A DNA stretch of 5,412 nt, from assembly GCA_910586095.1 (NCBI GenBank), contig CAJUHQ010000172.1:1-5412 (forward strand), read 5' to 3'. Numbering within the stretch: position 1 is the stretch's first letter; every line of letters starts with the position of its first letter. Source of the DNA: an uncultured Lachnospiraceae bacterium (lineage in GTDB: Bacteria; Bacillota; Clostridia; Lachnospirales; Lachnospiraceae). Both the position numbers and the translations under genes were made by a program. Under the pieces are notes generated by a model. It saw only the letters and a program-made list of their open reading frames with translations. It ran no database searches and was not told where the DNA came from. Below, piece by piece: positions 1 to 5,388 of this stretch.

Positions 1-25
1 GGACAGCGCAGCAAGTGCGCAGTCC
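1..25. other. GC-rich hairpin at left edge
   Basis: GGAC (1-4) pairs with GTCC (22-25) and GCGCA (6-10) with TGCGC (16-20), around a five-base GCAAG loop with one A-A mismatch. No T-run follows on the plus strand, so this is not a standard terminator in that direction. The stem may continue to the left of the window. It could be the end of a structured intergenic element or lie inside the 3' end of an upstream gene. Three plus-strand frames close at 26-28, 28-30 and 103-105, and none gives a recognisable C-terminus. Confidence 0.4.
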
Positions 26-79
26 TGATTGAAGATCGAGACTTTTACAGTAATAATCACAATTTTTTATATTTTGTAG

Positions 80-108
80 TTGAATTTATTGGATCTTTGA
101 ATTAAAAT
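80..108 (+). promoter_or_regulatory. SigA-like promoter for the flagellin-like gene
   Basis: TTGAAT (80-85) and TAAAAT (103-108) are separated by exactly 17 bases, a good housekeeping promoter match. Transcription would start near 115 and give a leader of about 97 bases. I found no convincing flagellar sigma-28 (SigD/FliA) site, meaning TAAA about 15 bases before a CCGATA-like box, in positions 1-211. This is unexpected for a flagellin but could fit a minor flagellin-like protein. Confidence 0.5.
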
Positions 109-143
109 AAAAATAGGAAGATTTTGGAGACAGGGGAGTCAGG

Positions 144-175
144 AACAAGATATCAGTATTGCGTGGTATCTTGTT
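144..175 (+). promoter_or_regulatory. leader hairpin upstream of the flagellin-like gene
   Basis: AACAAGATATCA (144-155) pairs with TGGTATCTTGTT (164-175), giving 12 pairs with one G-U wobble and an eight-base loop. It lies in the predicted leader, 21 bases before the ribosome binding site, and no T-run follows, so it is not a terminator. Three GGA triplets (126-128, 135-137, 142-144) sit just before or at its base. It may act on RNA stability or translation. The structure is visible in the sequence; the role is inference. Confidence 0.5.
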
Positions 176-211
176 AGAGTTTGTAGTAGAATGTAGAAAG
201 GGGTGTGTATT

Positions 212-964
212 ATGCGTATCTCAAAGATTGAACCAGTAAAAGGTTATGGACGAATTGCAAGCGGAAAGAGGATCAATAGAGCAGCAGATGATGCGGCGGG
301 CATGGCGATTGCCCATAAGTTAAAAGCTACAGCAAATGCCACAGATGTGGCGACAAGAAATACTAGAGAAGGCATCAATGTCACAAAAATAGCAGACGGC
401 GGATATGACAGCATTATGGAGCGTCTTCAAGGAATTCGCGAGCTTGCGGTGCGAGCAATGAATGGCACGAATAGCGCGTCGGATCGCCAGATTATTCAAG
501 ATGAGATTGACCAGCAGATGGCGGGTATTAATGAGTCAGCAAGAAATACCGTGTACAATCAGATGAAGCTGATGGATGGAAGTTACGCGACAATGGAAAT
601 CGCAAGTAATCCAACAGGAAAGGGCAGCGAGATCAAACTAGAGAGTGCAAGGCTAGATGCCCTTGGGTTAGCAGGCTTTAGTGTGACAGGAAATCAAATC
701 GATCTCGATGCGATTGACAAGGCGATTGAAAAGGTAAGCGCAGATAGAAGTGCTTTGGGTGCACAAGCAAATGGATTAGCAGCAAGGGAACGTGCTAATC
801 AGGTGGCTTATGAGAATATGACAGCAGCTAGAAGCCGTATTGAAGATCTGGATGTAGCCAAGGCTTCTACGGATTTGAAGAAAGAGGAGACAATGCAGTC
901 TGTTCAGATTGCTATGTTTAAGAAACAAAGAGAGCAAGAAGGTAATGTAACAAAGATGCTATAA
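212..964 (+). CDS. short flagellin-like protein with reduced D0 ends
   Basis: This 250-residue protein belongs to the bacterial flagellin family. Recognisable core motifs are ASGKRINRAADDAAGMAI (16-33), the D1 segment ending RELAVRAMNGTNSASDRQ (76-93), the QMKLMDG turn (117-123) and the C-terminal SRIEDLDVAK helix (208-217). The variable central domain is almost absent. The N-terminus is unusual: only 18 residues run to the ASG, where flagellins normally have about 35, so most of the first D0 helix is missing. The last residues (about 235-250) are charged (KKQREQE) in place of the usual polar, glutamine-rich D0 end. It may be a minor filament or cap-junction protein, a regulatory decoy for FliS/FliW, or a degenerate copy. 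ATG at 212 is preferred over an in-frame GTG at 203 because AAAGGGG (197-203) lies 8 bases upstream and overlaps the GTG. It is monocistronic, with its own promoter and terminator. Confidence 0.85.
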   Translation: MRISKIEPVKGYGRIASGKRINRAADDAAGMAIAHKLKATANATDVATRNTREGINVTKIADGGYDSIMERLQGIRELAVRAMNGTNSASDRQIIQDEIDQQMAGINESARNTVYNQMKLMDGSYATMEIASNPTGKGSEIKLESARLDALGLAGFSVTGNQIDLDAIDKAIEKVSADRSALGAQANGLAARERANQVAYENMTAARSRIEDLDVAKASTDLKKEETMQSVQIAMFKKQREQEGNVTKML

Positions 965-984
965 TGCAAAAGAGTGTACATAAT

Positions 985-1030
985 AGTCAGCCCTGTAAAA
1001 CGAAATCCGTTTAGGGCTGACTTTGTTATT
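985..1030 (+). terminator. intrinsic terminator of the flagellin-like gene
   Basis: AGTCAGCCCT (985-994) pairs perfectly with AGGGCTGACT (1013-1022). An inner AAACG/CGTTT stem (998-1002 with 1008-1012) continues past a three-base bulge. The downstream TTTGTTATT gives the U-rich tail. It begins 20 bases after the stop codon. Confidence 0.9.
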
Positions 1031-1085
1031 ATAGTAAACGCACATCATGCACAGCCTGCCGTTTGACAGACCGCATGGCCATCTA

Positions 1086-1114
1086 TGCTATGAAAGTCGA
1101 AGACTTTCATAGCA
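1086..1114. repeat. perfect 13-bp inverted repeat
   Basis: TGCTATGAAAGTC (1086-1098) and GACTTTCATAGCA (1102-1114) are exact reverse complements around a GAA loop. No T-run follows on either strand, so termination is unlikely. It sits between the two copies of the intergenic repeat unit and probably belongs to that element. Confidence 0.75.
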
Positions 1115-1142
1115 AACAGTCTTGGATAAACAGCATGCAATT

Positions 1143-1168
1143 CCTGAAATGCTTTATACCATTTCAGG
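1143..1168. repeat. perfect 9-bp inverted repeat within repeat copy 2
   Basis: CCTGAAATG (1143-1151) pairs with CATTTCAGG (1160-1168) around an eight-base loop, directly abutting the second CCGCATGGCCAT. Copy 1 has the CCTG but lacks the matching arm, so the two copies are not equally folded. Confidence 0.65.
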
Positions 1169-1212
1169 CCGCATGGCCATTCATATAAAATGAGATGAAT
1201 AGGAGTTTGCCT

Positions 1213-1971
1213 GTGAGTAAAAAGTTTTCTTTTACATTTTCTTTTATCAAGGCCTTTATACCGCAAAATATTAAAAATAAGACTATTTTTAATATTTATG
1301 GATTGCTAGGAAAGTACACAAGTTTCATATCACAGAAAACAATTGTGGCACATGCAAAAGCAAATAGGGAGGAACTTACCAATACTTCGTTGTATCTTTT
1401 TCAACAAAAGTTTATTGAAAATCAAGCGGAGTGGGGAAAGGTCTTGTTTGGAAGAGGAAGACAGTCTACTATGGCTTATTCAGGATGTGGCATTATTGCG
1501 GTCTGCAATGCGTTGATAGCGCTAGGAAAAACGATATCGCCAGAACAAGTTGCTGACTTAATTAGTGATTTTGAGAGAGAAGGTGCAGCAGTAGGCGGGA
1601 AGTTTGGAGTGTCTAGCAAGGCTATTAATGAATATTTTGTCAGACGCTCCTATAGTACTATATTGTCTGTTGACGCAGATGCCAATACAATAGAAGAGAT
1701 AGAAAAGTTGTGTGAGATTGTGTTAGTCACGGCATACAACGACAAACAAGATATTACTGCATATATTCATACAGTTTGCATTACAAGAGAACAAAATAAA
1801 GGATATGTGCTTCACAACGCATATTATCGCGAGCATGGACAATGGGCACCGCGACAGGTAGGTATGTGTACATTGTATGAGGCAATCACTCAGATTGGGA
1901 TAAATGCATCTCCAATTTGTGTGATTGGTATTCAAAATGATAGCTCCTATCCAATATCATTTGATCATTGA
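1213..1971 (+). CDS. C39-like putative cysteine protease, function unknown
   Basis: This 252-residue protein has the sequence pattern of the papain-fold peptidase C39-like group (Pfam Peptidase_C39_2 type). NQAEWGKVLFG (70-80) matches the conserved NQ-x-x-W-x-x-x-x-x-G start and supplies the likely oxyanion Gln71. SGCGIIAVCNAL (90-101) carries the likely nucleophile Cys92, followed by ISPEQVADLI (108-117). IHTVCI (185-190) carries His186 and VLHNAYY (199-205) carries Asn202, so a Cys-His-Asn triad is complete. The first 65 residues match nothing I recognise. I see no clear signal peptide or transmembrane helix and no ABC-transporter domains, so it is not a bacteriocin exporter of the usual fused type. 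GTG at 1213 is chosen because AGGAG (1201-1205) lies 7 bases upstream; the in-frame ATG at 1195 has no ribosome binding site. A weak TATAAA (1184-1189) could be a -10 box. The substrate is unknown, and the fold may also serve non-protease roles. Confidence 0.75.
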   Translation: MSKKFSFTFSFIKAFIPQNIKNKTIFNIYGLLGKYTSFISQKTIVAHAKANREELTNTSLYLFQQKFIENQAEWGKVLFGRGRQSTMAYSGCGIIAVCNALIALGKTISPEQVADLISDFEREGAAVGGKFGVSSKAINEYFVRRSYSTILSVDADANTIEEIEKLCEIVLVTAYNDKQDITAYIHTVCITREQNKGYVLHNAYYREHGQWAPRQVGMCTLYEAITQIGINASPICVIGIQNDSSYPISFDH

Positions 1972-1980
1972 ATAGGAGCT
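1942..1980. terminator. hairpin between convergent genes, possible weak terminator
   Basis: AGCTCCTAT (1942-1950) pairs with ATAGGAGCT (1972-1980). The left arm lies in the last codons of the C39-like gene and the right arm just after its stop. On the minus strand the stem is followed by ATCATTTTG, a poor U-tract, so it could weakly terminate ptb-buk. On the plus strand an A-run follows instead. Only 28 bases separate the two convergent stop codons, so this is the main candidate for either direction. Confidence 0.45.
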
Positions 1981-1999
1981 TCATAAAAAAACTAAGAGA

Positions 2000-3067
2000 T
2001 TAGTAACTCATAGGCTCTTCTTCATGATTGAGCACACGAAGTGCACCTTGAGCAAGTGCAAGCAATTCATCCTCACCAGGATATACAGTAAATGGAGCAA
2101 TCCACTCTGCATGTTCTTTTAGAGCAGCAACAATATCTGCGCCATAAGCAATACCACCTGTAACAATGATCTGGTCCACTTTTCCATTTAGTACACAAGC
2201 CATTGATCCGATATCTTTTGCTACTTGCAATAAAAATGCTTCTTTTGCCTCTTTTGCCTTCTCATCACCTTCATTTGCACGCTTGGTGACTTCGCGCATA
2301 TCATTTGTTCCAAGATAAGCGTTGAAGCCGCCCTTTCCAGTGATTTTGCTGTATACTTCTTTCTCTGTATACTGTCCAGAAAAACACATTTTAATTAAGG
2401 CGCCACTAGGTACTCCGCCTGCGCGTTCAGGAGAGAAAGCACCATCGCCATCAAGTGCATTAAATACATCAATTACTCTACCATATTCATGAGCACCTAC
2501 AGACACACCGCCACCCATATGTACGACAATCAACCGAAGAGATTCATAGGATTTGCCAGATTCCTTTGCGTATCTTTTTGCAACTGCTTTTTGATTTAAA
2601 GCATGGAAGATGCTGCCACGCGGAAGCTCGGGAACGCCAGAATACCGTGCAATTGGCATCAGCTCGTCCACAACAACAGGGTCTACAATGTAGGAAGGTA
2701 CTCCAATTGAATCAGCAATCTCACGTGCTAAAATACCACCGAGATTCGAGGCATGTTGTCCTTGAACACCAACTTTTAAATCTGCTAACAATGCATCTGT
2801 CACAGCATAAGTACCACCAGAGATTGGTTTTAACATACCGCCACGACCTACAACAACGTTCAAAGAATTTAGATCAAAATTCTTTTCTGCTAACAAATCT
2901 GTAATAATTTTTCTGCGGAAATCTTTTTGATCGACAATGGTTTCATACTGTGAAATTTCTTCTGTAGAGTGACGTAAAGTCTCTTCAAATAACAATGTTT
3001 CATCCTCAAAAACACCAATTTTAGTAGATGTAGAACCAGGATTGATAATCAAACTCTTAATTGCCAT
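2000..3067 (-). CDS. buk: butyrate kinase
   Basis: Buk is a cytoplasmic acetokinase-family (ASKHA fold) enzyme that phosphorylates ADP from butyryl phosphate, giving butyrate and ATP. This is the final energy-yielding step of one butyrate route. The 355-residue length is normal for the family. Visible motifs are NPGSTSTK (9-16, first phosphate loop), GRGG (74-77), VHMGGGVSVGAH (182-193, second phosphate loop), DGDGAFSPERAGG (206-218) and VTGGIAYG (302-309, adenosine site). ATG at 3067 is preferred over an ATG 15 bases upstream because GGAGG (3076-3080) lies 8 bases before it and overlaps the upstream ATG. It follows ptb on the same strand after 92 bases and is probably co-transcribed. Branched-chain fatty acid kinases are close relatives, but direct pairing with ptb and no visible branched-chain genes favour butyrate. 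Confidence 0.96.
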   Translation of the reverse strand: MAIKSLIINPGSTSTKIGVFEDETLLFEETLRHSTEEISQYETIVDQKDFRRKIITDLLAEKNFDLNSLNVVVGRGGMLKPISGGTYAVTDALLADLKVGVQGQHASNLGGILAREIADSIGVPSYIVDPVVVDELMPIARYSGVPELPRGSIFHALNQKAVAKRYAKESGKSYESLRLIVVHMGGGVSVGAHEYGRVIDVFNALDGDGAFSPERAGGVPSGALIKMCFSGQYTEKEVYSKITGKGGFNAYLGTNDMREVTKRANEGDEKAKEAKEAFLLQVAKDIGSMACVLNGKVDQIIVTGGIAYGADIVAALKEHAEWIAPFTVYPGEDELLALAQGALRVLNHEEEPMSY

Positions 3068-3122
3068 CACAAAATCCTCCATAATAAAAATAATAAGTAT
3101 CTAAACAACATAGAGAGTCTAA

Positions 3123-3139
3123 TGCTGTATTTTGCAGCA
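3123..3139 (-). other. small hairpin between ptb and buk
   Basis: TGCTG (3123-3127) and CAGCA (3135-3139) form a five-pair stem, extendable by one G-U pair. No T-run follows on the minus strand, so readthrough from ptb into buk is expected. It might be an RNA processing or stability site, or chance. The remaining 92-base spacer is A+T-rich and shows no separate promoter that I trust. Confidence 0.25.
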
Positions 3140-3159
3140 GTAAACTTTCTTAGTAGTTT

Positions 3160-4065
3160 TTAGTTATTTGCAACAACAGCCGCCAATGCAATTGAGTGCA
3201 ATTTTGCCTCAAAAGAATCGGAACGTGATGTGAGGATAACAGGAGCAGCAGTTCCTGTTAAAATATTTCCATTCTTGACATCACACAGATGTGTAAGAAC
3301 TTTGTACACAAGATTTCCAGAGTGAATATCAGGAAATAGCAGTACATCAGCATCTCCGGCAATTTTTCTACCAGTTCCTCCCTTATGTGCAGCGGCAGCA
3401 CTGTCAATTGCCATATCCATAGAAAGTGGGCCGTCAATAATACAACCTGTAATTTTTCCTTCTGCGTTCATCTTCGTTAATTCATCTGCATCTACAGTAC
3501 AAGGCATTTTGGGATTTACGACCTCCACAGCAGCAACAGGTGCTACTTTAGGCTCTGCAATTCCGCAGGCATGACAGATTTCTACAGTATTGTTGATGAT
3601 AGCAACCTTGTCTTCTAAGGTAGGATATGTCATAAAAGCTACATCAGACAAGAATAATAATCGGTCAATTCCCTTAATCTCAAACACACATACATGGGAG
3701 AGTGCGCGGCCAGTGCGCAGTCCAACTTCTTTGTCGAGTACGCTCTTTAAGAAATTTTTTGTGTCAATTAATCCTTTCATATACATATCAGCCTTGCCAT
3801 CATGGACAAGTTTTACGGCTGTGTATGCCGCTTGTATGTGATCTTCTTCATGAATCACTTCAAAGTCAGACAAATCCATGTTCATACCCGCAGCAATTTC
3901 ACGAATTTTTGCTTCGTTTCCGACTAGGATAGCATCGGCGATTCCCTTTTCTTTGGCCGCCTTGACAGCCTCCAAAACAGGCTCGTCTTCGGCTACAGCC
4001 ACAGCGACCGTTTTGCGGCTGCACTCATAAACTTTTTTCAGTAAGTCATCAAACCCTTTACTCAT
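3160..4065 (-). CDS. ptb: phosphate butyryltransferase
   Basis: Ptb converts butyryl-CoA and phosphate to butyryl phosphate and CoA in the cytoplasm, feeding Buk. The 301-residue length fits phosphate butyryltransferases and is shorter than typical phosphate acetyltransferase domains (about 330). Family motifs are KGLIDTKNFLK (97-107), DGPLSMDMAIDSAAA (211-225), GDADVLLFPDIHSGN (237-251) and TSRSDS (279-284) near the C-terminus. ATG at 4065 is chosen because GAGG (4074-4077) lies 8 bases upstream; the in-frame GTG at 4074 overlaps that site. It is the first gene of a two-gene ptb-buk operon. A SigA-like promoter with an overlapping Rex-like operator lies about 90 bases upstream. Rex is a known NADH-sensing repressor of fermentation genes in Gram-positive bacteria; its control here is inferred from the site only. 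Confidence 0.95.
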   Translation of the reverse strand: MSKGFDDLLKKVYECSRKTVAVAVAEDEPVLEAVKAAKEKGIADAILVGNEAKIREIAAGMNMDLSDFEVIHEEDHIQAAYTAVKLVHDGKADMYMKGLIDTKNFLKSVLDKEVGLRTGRALSHVCVFEIKGIDRLLFLSDVAFMTYPTLEDKVAIINNTVEICHACGIAEPKVAPVAAVEVVNPKMPCTVDADELTKMNAEGKITGCIIDGPLSMDMAIDSAAAAHKGGTGRKIAGDADVLLFPDIHSGNLVYKVLTHLCDVKNGNILTGTAAPVILTSRSDSFEAKLHSIALAAVVANN

Positions 4066-4101
4066 TTCAAACACCTCGTTTTATGTATAAATTTTTGCAG
4101 A

Positions 4102-4116
4102 TACAGATCATCTGTA
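4102..4116. promoter_or_regulatory. 15-bp palindrome in the ptb leader
   Basis: TACAGAT (4102-4108) and ATCTGTA (4110-4116) are exact reverse complements around a single base. The site falls about 30 bases downstream of the predicted ptb start of transcription and 37 bases before the start codon. With a one-base centre it reads more like a protein-binding dyad than a stable RNA hairpin. I cannot assign a regulator. Confidence 0.4.
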
Positions 4117-4144
4117 CAACTGCGTTTATTGGGAATATACCCAG

Positions 4145-4162
4145 TTGTTAAAATAATAACAC
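4145..4162. promoter_or_regulatory. Rex-like operator over the ptb -10 box
   Basis: The plus strand reads TTGTTAA, AATA, ATAACAC. Against the clostridial Rex pattern TTGTTAA-N4-TTAACAA it matches 12 of 14 defined positions, with the left half perfect. It covers the predicted -10 box (4153-4158) of the ptb promoter, so bound Rex would block RNA polymerase. Rex releases DNA when NADH is high, which would raise ptb-buk expression under reducing conditions. The match is seen in the sequence; binding is inference. Confidence 0.55.
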
Positions 4163-4181
4163 TTTCAAAAACAAGAATCAA
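4153..4181 (-). promoter_or_regulatory. SigA-like promoter of ptb-buk
   Basis: On the minus strand TTGATT (complement of 4176-4181) and TATTAT (complement of 4153-4158) are separated by 17 bases. Transcription would start near 4146, leaving a leader of about 80 bases before ptb. Confidence 0.55.
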
Positions 4182-4540
4182 GGAAATAGTAGAGGATTAA
4201 TTGTAAAAAACCAGGTATCTAGGTGTATCTACACCATTTTTGTATTGTTCGATATGTTCCTCTTATAAACTATATTGAAAGTTGTAAGTATACATTGAAA
4301 AAAATAGACAACTATTTTAAAATTAAATATATCAACACGAGTTTACAAGTTTTTTATTTTCACCTAAAATATTTTTTGGAAATATAATTTTCTATTGCAA
4401 TGTCAAAATATAAAAAAGGTATCTAAAGAAAGATGTCAAGTAGTAGTTTTCTCATAATACATAAGGGTTATATTGAATAATAGGGATTCAATTTTTTATG
4501 TGTGATTACATAAGAAAATTGTATGTTGCAAAAAAGAAAC
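4182..4540. other. A+T-rich divergent intergenic region without a gene
   Basis: No credible gene or riboswitch is visible here. The stretch 4321-4380 has only 12 G or C in 60 bases. Minor structures are GGTGTA (4222-4227) against TACACC (4230-4235) followed by ATTTTTGT, and ATTGAAT (4472-4478) against ATTCAAT (4486-4492) followed by a T-run. Either resembles a weak plus-strand terminator, but no upstream plus-strand gene needs one, so they may be operators or chance in A+T-rich DNA. The octamer GGTATCTA occurs at 4214-4221 and again near 4419-4426. The longest start-to-stop frame I checked, from the ATG near 4432, encodes only 15 residues. Confidence 0.5.
4496..4513. promoter_or_regulatory. 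dyad upstream of the transporter promoter
   Basis: TTATGT (4496-4501) and ACATAA (4508-4513) are exact reverse complements six bases apart, ending 27 bases before the -35 box of the transporter gene. The spacing suits a regulator-binding dyad, but six-base A+T-rich arms arise easily by chance. It does not match the CodY box well. Confidence 0.25.
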
Positions 4541-4570
4541 TTGAAATATATGTAGATAGTATTTTATAAT
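4541..4570 (+). promoter_or_regulatory. SigA-like promoter of the transporter operon
   Basis: TTGAAA (4541-4546) and a perfect TATAAT (4565-4570) are separated by 18 bases. Transcription would begin near 4577, giving a leader of only about 23 bases that contains just the ribosome binding site, so a riboswitch is excluded for this promoter. Confidence 0.65.
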
Positions 4571-4599
4571 ATTCCTTATTTTGTAAGGGGGATCTTTTG

Positions 4600-5388
4600 A
4601 TGAACAAGGAAAAAAATAATGAGAATCCAGCCTATGTGGTAGAATGTGCGTTGGATATGGGAGAAGCTATGCTGCGTACAGGCGCAGAAATCTTGCGGGT
4701 AGAAGATACGATTATGCGTATTTGTACAGCATATGGCGGAGGAATCGTTGATGTATTTACCATCTTATCGCTGATTATTTTAAGTTGGACTACTGAGGAG
4801 GGCAAGACCTATACTCAGACAAGACGCATTGATTCCTATGCGTCTGATTTAGAGAAATTAGAGGAGCTCAATGCGCTTTCTAGATATATCTGTGTAAATA
4901 AACCAGACTGTGATGAGATTGTGGAACGTGTATCAGCAATTATGGAGAGCAATGCAAAAAGGATTTCCAAGTCAAAGTTTGTAGGGTATCTGCTCTTGGC
5001 ATCGGCATTTGCTGTGTTTTTTGGCGGAACAATCAGAGATGGCATAGCGGCGGCTATTGTTGCGATAATCTTATATTTTTGGGATTATTTTTTCTCACAA
5101 AGCAGCAAAAACAGAGTAGTGTATAGCCTCATTACCTCAATGGTAGCAGGACTTTCGTGTTTGCTGACAATTTGGGTGAGGATTGGTATGGATGCGGATA
5201 AAGTGATGATTGGAAGCATTATGCTTTTGATTCCAGGCGTTAATCTAATGAATGCTCTTCGGGATATGATGTGCGGTGATATTATCACTGGAATATTGAG
5301 ACTTGCAGAGGCTTTGATGATGTCAGCAGCAATTGCAGCCGGATTTGGAATTGCGATTATGCTAATGGGAGGATTCGTGTCATGTTGA
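4600..5388 (+). CDS. YjjP/ThrE N-terminal-type membrane transporter subunit
   Basis: This 262-residue inner-membrane protein matches the ThrE N-terminal/DUF1212 (YjjP) family, annotated as threonine/serine exporters; the E. coli YjjP-YjjB pair has also been linked to succinate export, so the substrate is open. The cytoplasmic N-terminal domain shows GEAMLRTGAEILRVEDTI (21-38) and VDVFTI (50-55), both typical of the family. About five membrane segments follow (roughly 127-146, 147-165, 172-193, 200-216, 233-257). The loop PGVNLMNALRDMMCGD (212-227) and RLAEAL (234-239) are the signature of the second half. ATG at 4600 is chosen over the adjacent in-frame TTG because AAGGGGG (4585-4591) lies 8 bases upstream. 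The length suits the first subunit of the split two-gene form. Its stop overlaps the next gene by 7 bases, which suggests translational coupling. Confidence 0.88.
   Translation: MNKEKNNENPAYVVECALDMGEAMLRTGAEILRVEDTIMRICTAYGGGIVDVFTILSLIILSWTTEEGKTYTQTRRIDSYASDLEKLEELNALSRYICVNKPDCDEIVERVSAIMESNAKRISKSKFVGYLLLASAFAVFFGGTIRDGIAAAIVAIILYFWDYFFSQSSKNRVVYSLITSMVAGLSCLLTIWVRIGMDADKVMIGSIMLLIPGVNLMNALRDMMCGDIITGILRLAEALMMSAAIAAGFGIAIMLMGGFVSC

Larger units (their letters stand above)
1046..1180. repeat. two-copy structured intergenic repeat
   Basis: Two copies of one degenerate unit lie here in direct orientation. Each has CATGCA, three bases, CCTG, a variable stretch, then CCGCATGGCCAT. Copy 1 spans 1046-1082 and copy 2 spans 1134-1180. 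The 12-base CCGCATGGCCAT at 1071-1082 and 1169-1180 is identical and contains the palindrome ATGGCCAT. Between the copies is a perfect 13-bp hairpin (1086-1114), and copy 2 contains a perfect 9-bp hairpin (1143-1168). The stretch lies wholly between genes. It looks like a dispersed palindromic (REP/MITE-like) element. A minus-strand open frame crosses it, but I judge that frame to be a by-product. Confidence 0.55.

Noticed and set aside
1..105. Open plus-strand frame from the left edge to TAA at 103-105
   Set aside because: It could be the end of an upstream gene, but it runs through the edge hairpin and into A+T-rich promoter-like DNA, other frames close earlier, and its 34 residues show no recognisable motif.
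1045..1266. Minus-strand open frame of 73 codons across the intergenic repeat
   Set aside because: It runs through both hairpins and both repeat copies and overlaps the start of the C39-like gene. The frame is better explained by the repeat element than by a protein, and its residues match no family I know.
1723..1935. Minus-strand open frame inside the C39-like gene
   Set aside because: It is wholly antisense to a gene with clear family motifs and has no independent support.
2566..2904. Plus-strand open frame of 112 codons inside buk
   Set aside because: It is antisense to conserved butyrate kinase sequence, is low-complexity (rich in Gln, His and Leu) and lacks a family match.
3590..3932. 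Two plus-strand open frames inside ptb
   Set aside because: Both are antisense to conserved phosphate butyryltransferase sequence and overlap one another in different frames.
4222..4242. Terminator-like GGTGTA/TACACC hairpin with a T-run
   Set aside because: The stem has five usable pairs, and no plus-strand transcript is known to arrive from upstream, so I did not call it a terminator.
4372..4400. Possible CodY box near AATTTTC in the divergent intergenic region
   Set aside because: Only the left half resembles the CodY consensus; the right half does not match.
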